Of a stretch of DNA of 64,000 nt, positions 45,482 through 53,885 are shown one piece after another; the first letter of the stretch is position 1, and each line of letters begins with the position of its first letter. A program made the translations under genes and the position numbers. The notes under the pieces were generated by a model. It was not told where the DNA came from. It searched no databases and saw only the letters and a list, made by a program, of their open reading frames with translations. The stretch is from Bog-473 sp963828505. GTDB taxonomy: Bacteria > Actinomycetota > Acidimicrobiia > Acidimicrobiales > RAAP-2. The DNA lies in NCBI GenBank assembly GCA_963828505.1, contig CAWHFM010000021.1, positions 62,001-126,000 of the forward strand, read 5' to 3'.

Positions 45482-46492
45482 TCAATGGCTCGCTGCCTCC
45501 CCGCAGACGGTCTCGACCATCAGGCGGCTCACCACGTAGGGGTCCATGTTGGCGTTGGGCCGGCGATCCTCGATCCACCCCTTCTTGTTCTCCGCCGTCT
45601 GCCAGGGGATGCGGACGGAGGCACCGCGGTCCGAGGTGCCATAGGTGAACGTGGAGAAGTGTGCCGTCTCATGGGCACCGGTGAGACGGCTCTCGATGCC
45701 GACGCCGTAGTTGGACACGTGCTCCTCGACACGCTTGCTCAGCGCCTCGCACCCGGCGATGATCGCGTCCCAGCCGCCGTCCTCGCGGATGGCCTTGGTG
45801 GAGAAGTTGGTGTGCGCGCCGGCGCCGTTCCAATCCCCGAGCACCGGCTTCGGTTCCAAGGTGGCGAACACGTCGAACTCCTCGGCGATGCGGAAGAGCA
45901 GCCACCGGGCCGTCCACAGCTGGTCGGCTATCAACGGCGGCGGCAGGACTCCGATCTGGAACTCCCACTGGCCCATCATCACCTCGGCGTTGGTGCCCTC
46001 GATGCCCAGCCCGGCTTTCATGCACGCCGCCGTGTGGCGCTCGACGATGGCTCGACCGGGCATCTTGTCGCCGCCGACGCCGCAGTAGTACGGCCCCTGG
46101 GGCGCCGGGAACCCCGCCTCGGGCCAGCCCAGCGGACGCCCGTACTGGAAGAAGGTGTACTCCTGCTCAATGCCGAACCACGGCTCGAACTCGGCGTAGC
46201 GCTCCGCCGCCTCGAGACTGGCGCGACGGGTGTTGGTGGGATGCGGCGACATATCGGTCAGGAGGACCTCGCACAGGACCAGCTTGTCGTTCTCGCCGCG
46301 CAGCGGGTCGGGGCAGACGAACACGGGTTCGAGCACGCAGTCCGAATCGCTGCCTTCGGCCTGGTTCGTGCTGGAGCCGTCGAAGCCCCAGATCGGAGGC
46401 TCTTTCCCGTCCTCGACGATCTTCGTCTTGCTCCGCATCAGCGGCGTGGGCTCGGTCCCGTCGATCCAGATGTACTCGGCCTGGTAGCTCAT
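45482..46492 (-). CDS. glnII: Glutamine synthetase, type II (eukaryote-like)
   Basis: 336 residues, the short GSII type found in plants, rhizobia and some actinobacteria, not the 470-residue GSI. Evidence: MSYQAEYIWIDG, PIWGFDGSSTNQAEG, FGIEQEYTFF, GVGGDKMPGRAI, GAGAHTNFSTKAIR and NKKGWIEDRRPNANMDPY. GSII is not adenylylated. It makes glutamine from glutamate and ammonia. ATG 46492 has Shine-Dalgarno AGGAGG 5 nt upstream. It faces the PhyH-like gene across 159 bp. A separate GSI elsewhere is expected. Confidence 0.95.
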   Translation of the reverse strand: MSYQAEYIWIDGTEPTPLMRSKTKIVEDGKEPPIWGFDGSSTNQAEGSDSDCVLEPVFVCPDPLRGENDKLVLCEVLLTDMSPHPTNTRRASLEAAERYAEFEPWFGIEQEYTFFQYGRPLGWPEAGFPAPQGPYYCGVGGDKMPGRAIVERHTAACMKAGLGIEGTNAEVMMGQWEFQIGVLPPPLIADQLWTARWLLFRIAEEFDVFATLEPKPVLGDWNGAGAHTNFSTKAIREDGGWDAIIAGCEALSKRVEEHVSNYGVGIESRLTGAHETAHFSTFTYGTSDRGASVRIPWQTAENKKGWIEDRRPNANMDPYVVSRLMVETVCGEAASH

Positions 46493-46636
46493 GAAGCCTC
46501 CTGTGCTCCTCGTGGGCGCCTGCGAGCGCGTAGCGGCCCCGACGGCGGTGCTCGCGGGTGGCCAGTGTCGCCGAGATCCATTTCACGGTGGTGTCGGCCG
46601 TGTGAACTGCCGATGAACTCGGGGCACCGCCGCCGC

Positions 46637-46642
46637 TATCGT
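46637..46642 (+). promoter_or_regulatory. -10 element (TATCGT), leaderless promoter of the dioxygenase gene
   Basis: TANNNT with 9 nt to the GTG at 46652. Confidence 0.4.
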
Positions 46643-46651
46643 TGCCTCGCC

Positions 46652-47548
46652 GTGGCCCCCGGAGTGCTCACGCCCGAGCTCAAGGAACGCTGGGACGTCG
46701 ACGGCTGGTGCGTCTTCAGCGACGCAATCCCCGCGGCGGCGCTGGCCCGCGCCCAGGAGGCCGTCCGGCTTCTCTTCCCCACGCCGGCGGAGATGGTCGA
46801 GCGGCGAGGCCCGGACGCGGCGAAATGGCACACCTGGGACGCCCCGTGGCCGGAGTTCCCGTTCCACAGCTCGCGCCTGAACGCCCTCGTCCTCCACGAC
46901 CGCGTGGTCGACCTGGCCGAAGGGCTGCTCGGCACCGACGAGCTGGCCCTCTACATGGGGATCGTCACGGCCAAGTACGCCCACCAGTCCTCGGGCTACA
47001 ACCAGCTCCTCCACGCCGACTATCCCAACCACATGCTCGTCGTGCCCCGCCACGAACCCCGTTTCCAGCAGGTCGAGTTCTTCGTTTATCTGACCGACGT
47101 CACCGCGGAGGACGGTGCGACTCGCTTCGTGTCGTGGCAGAAGACGAGACAGATACCCGTCGAGCAGCACACGCTGAACTACGTCGACTTCGCCGACCTC
47201 TACGAGGACCCGTCGGACGCCTCCGCGCCGGCGGGCTCGGTCGTGGCCTACCGACCCGACGTCTACCACCGCTCGACGGACCACACGGACGCGACACGCT
47301 GGCGGGTCATGTTGCACGTGTCGTTCCGCCACCGCGACGCCGGTTGGGGCGGCTACCAGGCCTGGCCCGTGCGCGGGTTCTCCTTCGAGCTGAGCAAGTA
47401 CGTGCAGCAGGCGACACCGCGTCAGCTCGCACTGCTCGGCGTGCCCGAGCCCGGCCACCCCTACTGGGACGAGGCGACTCTGGCGGGAGTGCAGGCCCGG
47501 TATCCCGGGCTCGACATGGAGCCTTGGCGGAGGGCCATGGCGCCCTAA
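46652..47548 (+). CDS. Phytanoyl-CoA dioxygenase (PhyH) family protein
   Basis: 298 residues from GTG. Non-heme Fe(II)/2-oxoglutarate oxygenase of the double-stranded beta-helix fold. Iron ligands: HxD in NQLLHADYPNHM and the distal His in DVYHRSTDHTDATRW, which also contains the 2-oxoglutarate-binding Arg. An N-terminal WDVDGWCVFSDAIPA helix matches the family. Substrate not determined. Its end overlaps the amidase stop by 4 bp (convergent). Confidence 0.88.
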   Translation: MAPGVLTPELKERWDVDGWCVFSDAIPAAALARAQEAVRLLFPTPAEMVERRGPDAAKWHTWDAPWPEFPFHSSRLNALVLHDRVVDLAEGLLGTDELALYMGIVTAKYAHQSSGYNQLLHADYPNHMLVVPRHEPRFQQVEFFVYLTDVTAEDGATRFVSWQKTRQIPVEQHTLNYVDFADLYEDPSDASAPAGSVVAYRPDVYHRSTDHTDATRWRVMLHVSFRHRDAGWGGYQAWPVRGFSFELSKYVQQATPRQLALLGVPEPGHPYWDEATLAGVQARYPGLDMEPWRRAMAP

Positions 47549-48966
47549 CCGGCAGTGGCGTGCGGCGAGCCCGGGGCGACCAGCGGCCAGGGCAGCTCCC
47601 GCTCGGCCACCAGCGCGACGTCGAGCAAAAGCTCCTCGCGGTGGTGCCCGGCCAGGACCTGCAGCCCGACCGGAAGGCCGTCGACCAGACCGGCCGGAAT
47701 GCTGACGGCCGGGCTCCCGTTGAGGTTGGACGGCGCGGTCAGCGCGGCGTTGTTCATGATGGCGCGGGTGAAGCCGACTTCGTGGACGAGGTCGGCTCCG
47801 GGGATCGTCATCGGCGGCGGGCCCTCCGCCTTGAACGCCACGTCGGGATGGGTCGAGCAGAAGACGAAATCGGCCTGGTCGAACAGATCGGCCATGGCCT
47901 CGTTCAGCCGGCGCCGGTACGACTCCACCGACGCCGCCCTCTCCAGGTCGTAGCGCTCCTGCGCGCGCTGCAACCCCGCGGCGATCTCCGGCGAGAGGTC
48001 GGGCACGCAGCCGGGGTAGGCGTCGCCCAGATCGGAGACGAGCGGGGGCTGGTTCGCCATCGCCCAGGCGCCCCGCAGGGGCGGCAGCACGGCCGTCACG
48101 GCGACGACACGGAGCCCGGCCGCCTGCGCCAGTGCCTCCGCTCGCTCCGCCACGACTTCGGCCACCTCGTCGCGCACGTGCGCGATCCCGAGGTCGACCA
48201 CGATCGCCGCCGTCATGCCCGCGAGGTCGTAACGGCCGAGCCCGGCCTCCCACCCGCCGACGACCGGCAGGCTGAGCGGGTCGCGACGGTCGAACCCGTT
48301 GCACGCGTCGAAGTAACGGGCGGTGTCGCGCACCGAACGGGTGAGGCACCCGAGGACGGTTGTCATCGGCTCCACTCCGGCATGAGGACCCTTGGGGATC
48401 CTGCCGTAGGTCGCCTTGAGGCCGAAGAGGCCGCTGAACCCGGCGGGGCCACGGATCGAACCTCCGCCATCGCTGCCCGTGGCGATGGGCAGGAGGCCGC
48501 CCGCCACCGCCGCCGCCGAGCCACCGGAGGATCCGCCCGGCGTCCGTTCCGTGTTCCACGGGTTTCTCGTCGTACCGTGCAGGACGCTCGAAGTGCAGTT
48601 GATGCCGCCGAACTCCGGCGCGCACGTCTGCGCGGCCAGGACGGCGCCGGCGGAGCGGAGACGTACCACCGACGTGTCGTCCTCGGACGCCACCCGGTCC
48701 TTGAAGACCACGGAGGCTTCCGTGTACGGCCAGGTGGCCACGCGTTCGAGCTCCTTGACGCCGAACGGCACGCCGCCGAAGGGCCGGGTGAGGTCGGCGT
48801 TGGCCGCGGCCTGGCGCGCCCGCTCGAAGTCGCTGAAGCTGAACGCGTTCAGCGACGAGGCCTCCATCGCCGCGATGCAGTCCTCGAGCGCCTCGAGCGG
48901 GGACAGGTCCTTGGCCCGAAGCGCGTCCACCAGCCCGCAGGCGTCCCCCAACCACGGGTTCCCCAT
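47545..48966 (-). CDS. Amidase (amidase signature family)
   Basis: 473 residues. The Ser-cisSer-Lys triad sits in GVPFGVKELE (Lys), TRNPWNTERTPGGSSGGSAAAVA (both Ser) and GSDGGGSIRGPAGFSGL. Normal length. Hydrolyses an amide of unknown identity. Leaderless promoter predicted upstream. Divergent from the threonine aldolase-like gene (58 bp). Confidence 0.94.
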   Translation of the reverse strand: MGNPWLGDACGLVDALRAKDLSPLEALEDCIAAMEASSLNAFSFSDFERARQAAANADLTRPFGGVPFGVKELERVATWPYTEASVVFKDRVASEDDTSVVRLRSAGAVLAAQTCAPEFGGINCTSSVLHGTTRNPWNTERTPGGSSGGSAAAVAGGLLPIATGSDGGGSIRGPAGFSGLFGLKATYGRIPKGPHAGVEPMTTVLGCLTRSVRDTARYFDACNGFDRRDPLSLPVVGGWEAGLGRYDLAGMTAAIVVDLGIAHVRDEVAEVVAERAEALAQAAGLRVVAVTAVLPPLRGAWAMANQPPLVSDLGDAYPGCVPDLSPEIAAGLQRAQERYDLERAASVESYRRRLNEAMADLFDQADFVFCSTHPDVAFKAEGPPPMTIPGADLVHEVGFTRAIMNNAALTAPSNLNGSPAVSIPAGLVDGLPVGLQVLAGHHREELLLDVALVAERELPWPLVAPGSPHATAG

Positions 48967-48973
48967 GGGCCGG

Positions 48974-48979
48974 AGAGTA
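48974..48979 (-). promoter_or_regulatory. -10 element (TACTCT), leaderless promoter of the amidase gene
   Basis: TANNNT on the minus strand with 7 nt to the ATG at 48966. Confidence 0.45.
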
Positions 48980-49009
48980 ACGCCCCGCGTCGAGTCGTGC
49001 CCGGTGGCT

Positions 49010-49015
49010 TAGCCT
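49010..49015 (+). promoter_or_regulatory. -10 element (TAGCCT), leaderless promoter of the aldolase-like gene
   Basis: TANNNT with 9 nt to the GTG at 49025. Confidence 0.4.
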
Positions 49016-49024
49016 GCCTGCTCA

Positions 49025-50020
49025 GTGAAGACCCGGGAGCTCACCACGCCGGCGCTGCTCGTCGACGCAGCCGCGCTCGAGTCCAATCTGCGCATCATGG
49101 CCGGAGCCCTCCCGGGCGCACGGATGCGCCCCCATGTCAAAGCGCACAAGTGCACGGCCCTGGCCCGAGCCCAGGTCGCCCTCGGGCACCCCGGCCTCAC
49201 CTGCGCCACCGTGGCCGAAATGGAGGGTCTCGCCCGCGCCGGCCTGGGACACGACCTGCTCCTGGCGAACGAGGTGGTCGACGCGTCCCGGCTGGGGGCA
49301 CTGGCACGAGAGGGGCACCGCATCACCGTTGCCGTCGACTCGAGCGAGACGGTCGACGCCGCCGCCCGGGCCGGGGTGCGCGAGGTGATCGTCGACGTGA
49401 ACGTCGGACTCCCCCGCTGCGGTTGCCGACCCGAGGACGCCGGCCGGGTGGCGGAGCTGGCGCGGGTGGCCGGGCTGTCGGTGCGCGGTGTGATGGGGTA
49501 CGAGGGCCACGCCGTCGGCCTGGAGGACCGGGCGACGAGGACAGAGCTCGTGACCGCATCGATGGAACAGCTCGTGCGGGCCCACGGCGACGTGGGGGGT
49601 GACGTCATCTCCGCCGGAGGAACGGGCACCTACGACCTCAACACGTGGGCCACCGAGATCCAAGCCGGCTCCTACGCGCTCATGGACACGGCGTACGGCA
49701 AGCTCGGACTGCCGTTCGCGCCAGCCCTCACGGTCCTGGCCACCGTCGTTTCGGTGTCGAGGGACTGGGCGGTCGCCGACTGCGGCTTGAAGGCGCTCGG
49801 CATGGACCACGGGAACCCGTCGATTGCCGGAGCCGACGTCTGGTTCTGCTCCGACGAGCACGTCACCTTCGCGCCCTCGGTGCCGGTGCGCGTCGGCGAC
49901 CGGGTGTCGGTCGTCCCCGGGCACGTCGACCCCACCGTCGCCTACCACCGGCGCCTGCACGTCGTCGACGACGACGACGACGTGGTCGAGACGTGGGCCG
50001 TCGATCTCCGGGGTTGGTGA
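49025..50020 (+). CDS. D-threonine aldolase-like PLP enzyme (alanine racemase fold)
   Basis: 331 residues from GTG. PLP lysine expected at K39 in RPHVKAHKC. The C-terminal metal motif reads H300-V-D302 (PGHVDPTVAY); HxD is the pattern of bacterial D-threonine aldolases, whereas D-serine dehydratases have HxC. It probably cleaves a D-3-hydroxy amino acid to glycine and an aldehyde. An acidic Asp run near the C-terminus (VVDDDDDVV) is notable. Divergent from the amidase. Confidence 0.85.
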   Translation: MKTRELTTPALLVDAAALESNLRIMAGALPGARMRPHVKAHKCTALARAQVALGHPGLTCATVAEMEGLARAGLGHDLLLANEVVDASRLGALAREGHRITVAVDSSETVDAAARAGVREVIVDVNVGLPRCGCRPEDAGRVAELARVAGLSVRGVMGYEGHAVGLEDRATRTELVTASMEQLVRAHGDVGGDVISAGGTGTYDLNTWATEIQAGSYALMDTAYGKLGLPFAPALTVLATVVSVSRDWAVADCGLKALGMDHGNPSIAGADVWFCSDEHVTFAPSVPVRVGDRVSVVPGHVDPTVAYHRRLHVVDDDDDVVETWAVDLRGW

Positions 50021-50107
50021 AGTTCCTGCGTCGGCGGGTTCGGAGACCCGTGTCCCGGGATCAGCTGATCCGGCCCGAATTAGGGTGGGTTCGAACAAGG
50101 AGGCGCC

Positions 50108-50740
50108 ATGGCAGAAGCGAGGCCGTTCACGATCGGCGCGGAGGTCCAATGCCTCGACGGCCCCTGCGGCGAGGTGAAGCGAGTCGTGGTCGACCCGGTC
50201 AAGCGGGAGATGACGGACCTCGTGGTGGAGCCGGCGCACCGGGACGGTCTCGGCCGGCTGGTGCCCCTCGTGCTGCTCGACGAAAGTGCCGACGGCGTCC
50301 AGCTCCGTTGCACTCTCGAGGACTTCGACAATCTCCCTTTCGCCGAGGAGACGGACTTCCTCCCCGGTGGGAGCGGCTATTCCGACTACGCCGCCCACGA
50401 GGCGTACTTCTGGCCGTACTACGGGCTCGGCGGCTCGGTGGCCGACTCTTCGGCCGTGGTGACACACGACACGCTCCCGGCTGGCGATGTCGGCATCCGG
50501 CGCGGCGAGAGCGTGCACACCAGCGACGGGGAGATCGGCAAGGTCCAGGGGTTCGTGGTCGAGCCGGTGCGCCACCACGTCACCCATGTGCTGCTGCAGG
50601 AGGGGCACCTGTGGGGTCGCAAACAGGTCGCGATACCGATCAGCGCCGTCACGCAACTCGAGAAGGGCATCTCCGTCGACCTCACGACCCGCGAGGTGGA
50701 GGACCTCCCGCCGGTCGACCTCGACGACCTCGGAGGGTAG
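50108..50740 (+). CDS. PRC-barrel-like / DUF2171 double-domain protein
   Basis: 210 residues with Shine-Dalgarno AAGGAGG before ATG 50108. Two similar barrel halves: residues 5-70 (FTIGAEVQCLDGPCGEVKRVVVDP) and 125-200 (IRRGESVHTSDGEIGKVQGFVVEP, then RKQVAIPISAVTQLEKG), joined by a Tyr/Gly/Ser-rich linker (YFWPYYGLGGSVADS). PRC barrels bind RNA or other proteins; this one is common in actinobacterial stress loci. Role unknown. Confidence 0.85.
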   Translation: MAEARPFTIGAEVQCLDGPCGEVKRVVVDPVKREMTDLVVEPAHRDGLGRLVPLVLLDESADGVQLRCTLEDFDNLPFAEETDFLPGGSGYSDYAAHEAYFWPYYGLGGSVADSSAVVTHDTLPAGDVGIRRGESVHTSDGEIGKVQGFVVEPVRHHVTHVLLQEGHLWGRKQVAIPISAVTQLEKGISVDLTTREVEDLPPVDLDDLGG

Positions 50741-50743
50741 GAG

Positions 50744-51688
50744 TCAGAGCTCGAGGACCAGCCGGCCTCGACGCCCGCCTGTCTCCAGGAGCCGGTGCGC
50801 CTCCGCGGCGGACTCCAGCGGCAGCGTGTGCGCCACCCGCAGCGTCAACGTGCCCTCCTCGGCCTGCGCGCGCAGGCGTTCGAGCTTCGCCCGGTCCTCG
50901 GCATAGGTGCGGACGAACACCGGGAAGAAGGTGATGCCTCGGGCCTCCACGCCGGCGCCGTCATAGCCGCGGAGGGTGGCGATCCCGCCTCCGTCCCGCA
51001 CGGCACCCACGGCCAGGGCGTCGAGGAGCGCGGCGTCGACCATGCCCTCGGCTCCGCCGGGTACGAGGGCGCGCAGGGAGTCCGCGTACCCGTCGCCTCG
51101 CGGGACGACCTCGTCGGCTCCCAGGCTCCGCACCAAGGCCTCGTCGGCCGGAGCTGCGTCGGCCACGACCCGCAAGCGCTCCGCCTTCCCGAGCTGCACG
51201 GCGTACCCGCCGACGGCGCCCGCGGCACCGGTGACGGCAAGCGTGTCCCCCGCGGTCAGGGCCAGCGCATCGAGGCAGGCGCGTGCGGTGAGCCCGTTCA
51301 TGGGCAGGGTGGCCGCCTCGACGTCCGACGACCCGGCGGGGCTCCGCACCACCGAGCCGGCCGGGACGACGACCCGTTCGGCGTACGCGCCGCGCTGGCC
51401 CAACGGCACGACGATGGCCATGACGCGCTCACCGACCGCCAGGTCCGTCCGCGTGCCCGCTCCGATGCGCTCGAGCACCCCGGCCGCGTCCATACCCGGC
51501 ACGTGAGGCGGCGTGACGTCCTTCAGTCTCTCGGCGCGGGCGCCGCTGCGCAGCACCGTGTCGGTGGGGTTCACCGCCGCGGCGAGTACCCGGACCAGCA
51601 GCTCCCCGGGGCCCGGTTCGGGGTCGGGCAGGTCGACGACGTGGAGCACGCCGGGGCCGCCGTACTCGGAGAAGCCGGCGGCCCTCAT
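50744..51688 (-). CDS. Zinc-free medium-chain dehydrogenase (quinone oxidoreductase-like)
   Basis: 314 residues from ATG 51688. FSEYGGPGVLHVVDLPDPEPG and AAAVNPTDTVLRSGA at the N-terminus, NADPH-binding GAAGAVGGYAVQLGKAER, and the C-terminal VAHTLPLESAAEAHRLLETGGRRGRLVL are typical of NADPH:quinone reductase/zeta-crystallin members lacking zinc cysteines. Reading begins 29 bp after the frameshifted MFS gene on the same strand. Confidence 0.92.
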   Translation of the reverse strand: MRAAGFSEYGGPGVLHVVDLPDPEPGPGELLVRVLAAAVNPTDTVLRSGARAERLKDVTPPHVPGMDAAGVLERIGAGTRTDLAVGERVMAIVVPLGQRGAYAERVVVPAGSVVRSPAGSSDVEAATLPMNGLTARACLDALALTAGDTLAVTGAAGAVGGYAVQLGKAERLRVVADAAPADEALVRSLGADEVVPRGDGYADSLRALVPGGAEGMVDAALLDALAVGAVRDGGGIATLRGYDGAGVEARGITFFPVFVRTYAEDRAKLERLRAQAEEGTLTLRVAHTLPLESAAEAHRLLETGGRRGRLVLEL

Positions 51689-51717
51689 GACCCAGCGGCC
51701 CTCATGAAGAGGCCAGG

Positions 51718-52984
51718 CTACGAGACTTCGCCCGGCTCGTGGACCGACAGATCGGTGGTGGGGAAGTCGCGCATGGTGCGCATCGGCGACGCCAGCAGCC
51801 AGACGATGGACAGGATGGAGCCGACGCTGCCGATCCACAGGGTCGTACGGAGGCCCAGCACCGTCCCGAGGACTCCCCCGATGAGCGCTCCGATGGGCAG
51901 CACGCCCCAGACGATGAACCGCATCGTCGCGTTCATCCGGCCCAGCAGGCGATCCGGGCACAGGTGCTGACGGAAGCTCACCTGATTGATGTTGTAGACC
52001 ACCGCGGCGAAGCCTCCCATCATGAGGCCGAATCCGAAGAACAGGACACGGATCCCCGGCTGGCTCAGCGGCACCAGCACGACCCCCACCCCGAAGCTGA
52101 GCCCGATGATGGTCGCCCGTGCGCCGCCGAAGCGGCGGGCGATCGGCCCGGCGGCGAAGGCGCCCACAACGCCGCCGAGCCCGCCCAACGTGAACATCAG
52201 ACCGATCACCGCGGGCGAAGCGTGCACGGTCCGCACCAAGAAGACGACCTCGACCGCGGTGGAGATGCCGGAGAACAGGTTGGCCGTGGCGGTCGTGGCG
52301 GCGATGGCCCGCAGCAGCACGTTGCCGAACACGAAGCGCAACCCTTCGCCGATGTCGTGGGCCAGGCTGCGGTGACCGCCCTCGGGCACCTCGGGCTTCG
52401 GTTCGCGGCGTGCGGATGGCGGCCACCGCAACTCCCGAGACGAGAAAGCTCACCGCATCGAGGGCGATGGCATACGACGCACCGATGGCTTGCACCAGGA
52501 ATCCGGCCACGCTCGGGCCGGCAACCGTCGCGGCCTCCGCGCTCCCCGTGAGCTTGGCGTTGCCCTCGACCAGATGCTCCCGGCCCACCAGGGAGGGGAG
52601 ATAGGACTGGTAGGCGACGTCGAAGAACACGGTCAGGATGCCCGTGACGAGCGTGACGACGAGCAGCTGGACGAGCGTGAGCGCACCGAGCGCGTAGGCG
52701 ATCGGAATGGAGCCGAGCGCGAGCACCCTCCCGACGTCGGCCGTCATCATCACCCAGCGGCGCCTGATCCGGTCGACCCAGACGCCTGCGGGCAGCCCGA
52801 CGATGAGGAAGGCCGCGGTCGACGCCGCGGTGAGGAGCGCCACCTCGAAGGTGGTGGCGTGCAGCGTGCGGACGGCGAGGAGGGGGATGGCGAGAAGGCT
52901 CACCTGGGAGCCGAGCTCGCTCACCGTCTCGCCCCCCCAGAGCAGGCGGAAGTCTCGGTGCCGTAACAGGGCGCCCCGGGCCAC
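51718..52984 (-). pseudogene. MFS transporter, frameshifted
   Basis: One 12-helix MFS protein (about 421 codons) split over two frames. From GTG 52984, RDFRLLWGGETVSELGSQVSL through DAVSFLVSGVAVAAIRTPR is in one frame; from about 52410, PKPEVPEGGHRSLAHDIGEG through RTMRDFPTTDLSVHEPGEVS is in another. The join lies at 52400-52425 in the minus-strand text CGCACGCCGCGAACCGAAG. Removing one base there (for example one A) restores TPRPKPEVPEGG. Either decay or a one-base sequence error. Both halves keep good codon bias, which argues for a recent event. The family (enterobactin/multidrug-exporter-like) exports small molecules. Confidence 0.85.
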
Positions 52985-52990
52985 CAGGGG

Positions 52991-52996
52991 ACCCTA
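52991..52996 (-). promoter_or_regulatory. -10 element (TAGGGT), leaderless promoter of the MFS gene
   Basis: TANNNT on the minus strand with 6 nt to the GTG at 52984. Confidence 0.45.
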
Positions 52997-53061
52997 CCGG
53001 GCGGACCGGGTGCGCACGGATATCAGGCGCTCCCGACCGTGGCCGTCTAAACCTGTATGCA

Positions 53062-53802
53062 GTGCGCGGGCGCGCGGTACTCCTCGGTCTCGGTGGATTG
53101 GCTCTCCTGGTCTGGTGCGGCGTGGTGAGCGGATACCACCGGGAGAGTTCGGCGGCTGTCGTGTCGTGGCTGGTCTCGCTCGTCGTGGTCGTCGTGGTCG
53201 ACGTGTCGTTCTGGCGGGGGCGTACCGGACGCAACGCCGGGTGGCGTCTGGAGCCGGCACCCAACGCGTGGCCGAGACCTGGCCGGGGAGGGGCGGCGAG
53301 CGCGTTCGCCGGCACGGCGCCGTGGCTGGCGCTCGCCGCGGTGGCGGCCGCGTGGGACGCGCTGGGGATCGACACGGGGACACACGAGGCTCACCTGACC
53401 ATCAGCGCGCTGGCGCAGGCGTACCGGCCGCTCAACGCCGTCCTCCTTCTCGTATGGATGCTGGCCGGCATCGGCTACGGCGCCGCTCGAGCTCGATCCC
53501 CGGTGGGGGCGCCGGCGCCACCGACCGGTCGAGGAGGACAGCCGGCCTACGGCATGGGCGCCGCCTTCGTCCCCCATGCCGCCCGGCCGGCCCTGCTCCT
53601 TCCATCGAACCGGCCCGTCGGGGTGGTCTTCTGGCTCGCCGTGCTCGTAGCCGGCGTCGTCATCGACCTCGTCGCCCGCGGCACCGGCGGGCGGTTGGCG
53701 ACGGCCGGAGAGCTCGTCCGCTTCACTTCGACGTCGAGAGTGGCCAATGTCTTCCTGATCGCCGCCTGGACCTTCGCCGGCTACCACCTCTTCGCACGCT
53801 GA
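53062..53802 (+). CDS. Hypothetical multi-spanning membrane protein
   Basis: 246 residues from GTG. Five to six hydrophobic helices: LLGLGGLALLVWCGVV, SWLVSLVVVVVVDVSFW, TAPWLALAAVAAAWDAL, AVLLLVWMLAGIGYGAA, VVFWLAVLVAGVVIDL, FLIAAWTFAGYHL. The segment between helices 4 and 5 is Pro/Gly-rich and probably cytoplasmic. No family recognised. Convergent with the secreted-repeat gene downstream. Confidence 0.7.
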   Translation: MRGRAVLLGLGGLALLVWCGVVSGYHRESSAAVVSWLVSLVVVVVVDVSFWRGRTGRNAGWRLEPAPNAWPRPGRGGAASAFAGTAPWLALAAVAAAWDALGIDTGTHEAHLTISALAQAYRPLNAVLLLVWMLAGIGYGAARARSPVGAPAPPTGRGGQPAYGMGAAFVPHAARPALLLPSNRPVGVVFWLAVLVAGVVIDLVARGTGGRLATAGELVRFTSTSRVANVFLIAAWTFAGYHLFAR

Positions 53803-53885
53803 GAGCCACGCCCGGACCGACCCTTCGCTGCTCGCCGGCGGTGGTCTGTGCGGTGCCGTCCCGTGCCTGCCGGCCGTGCGCGGCC

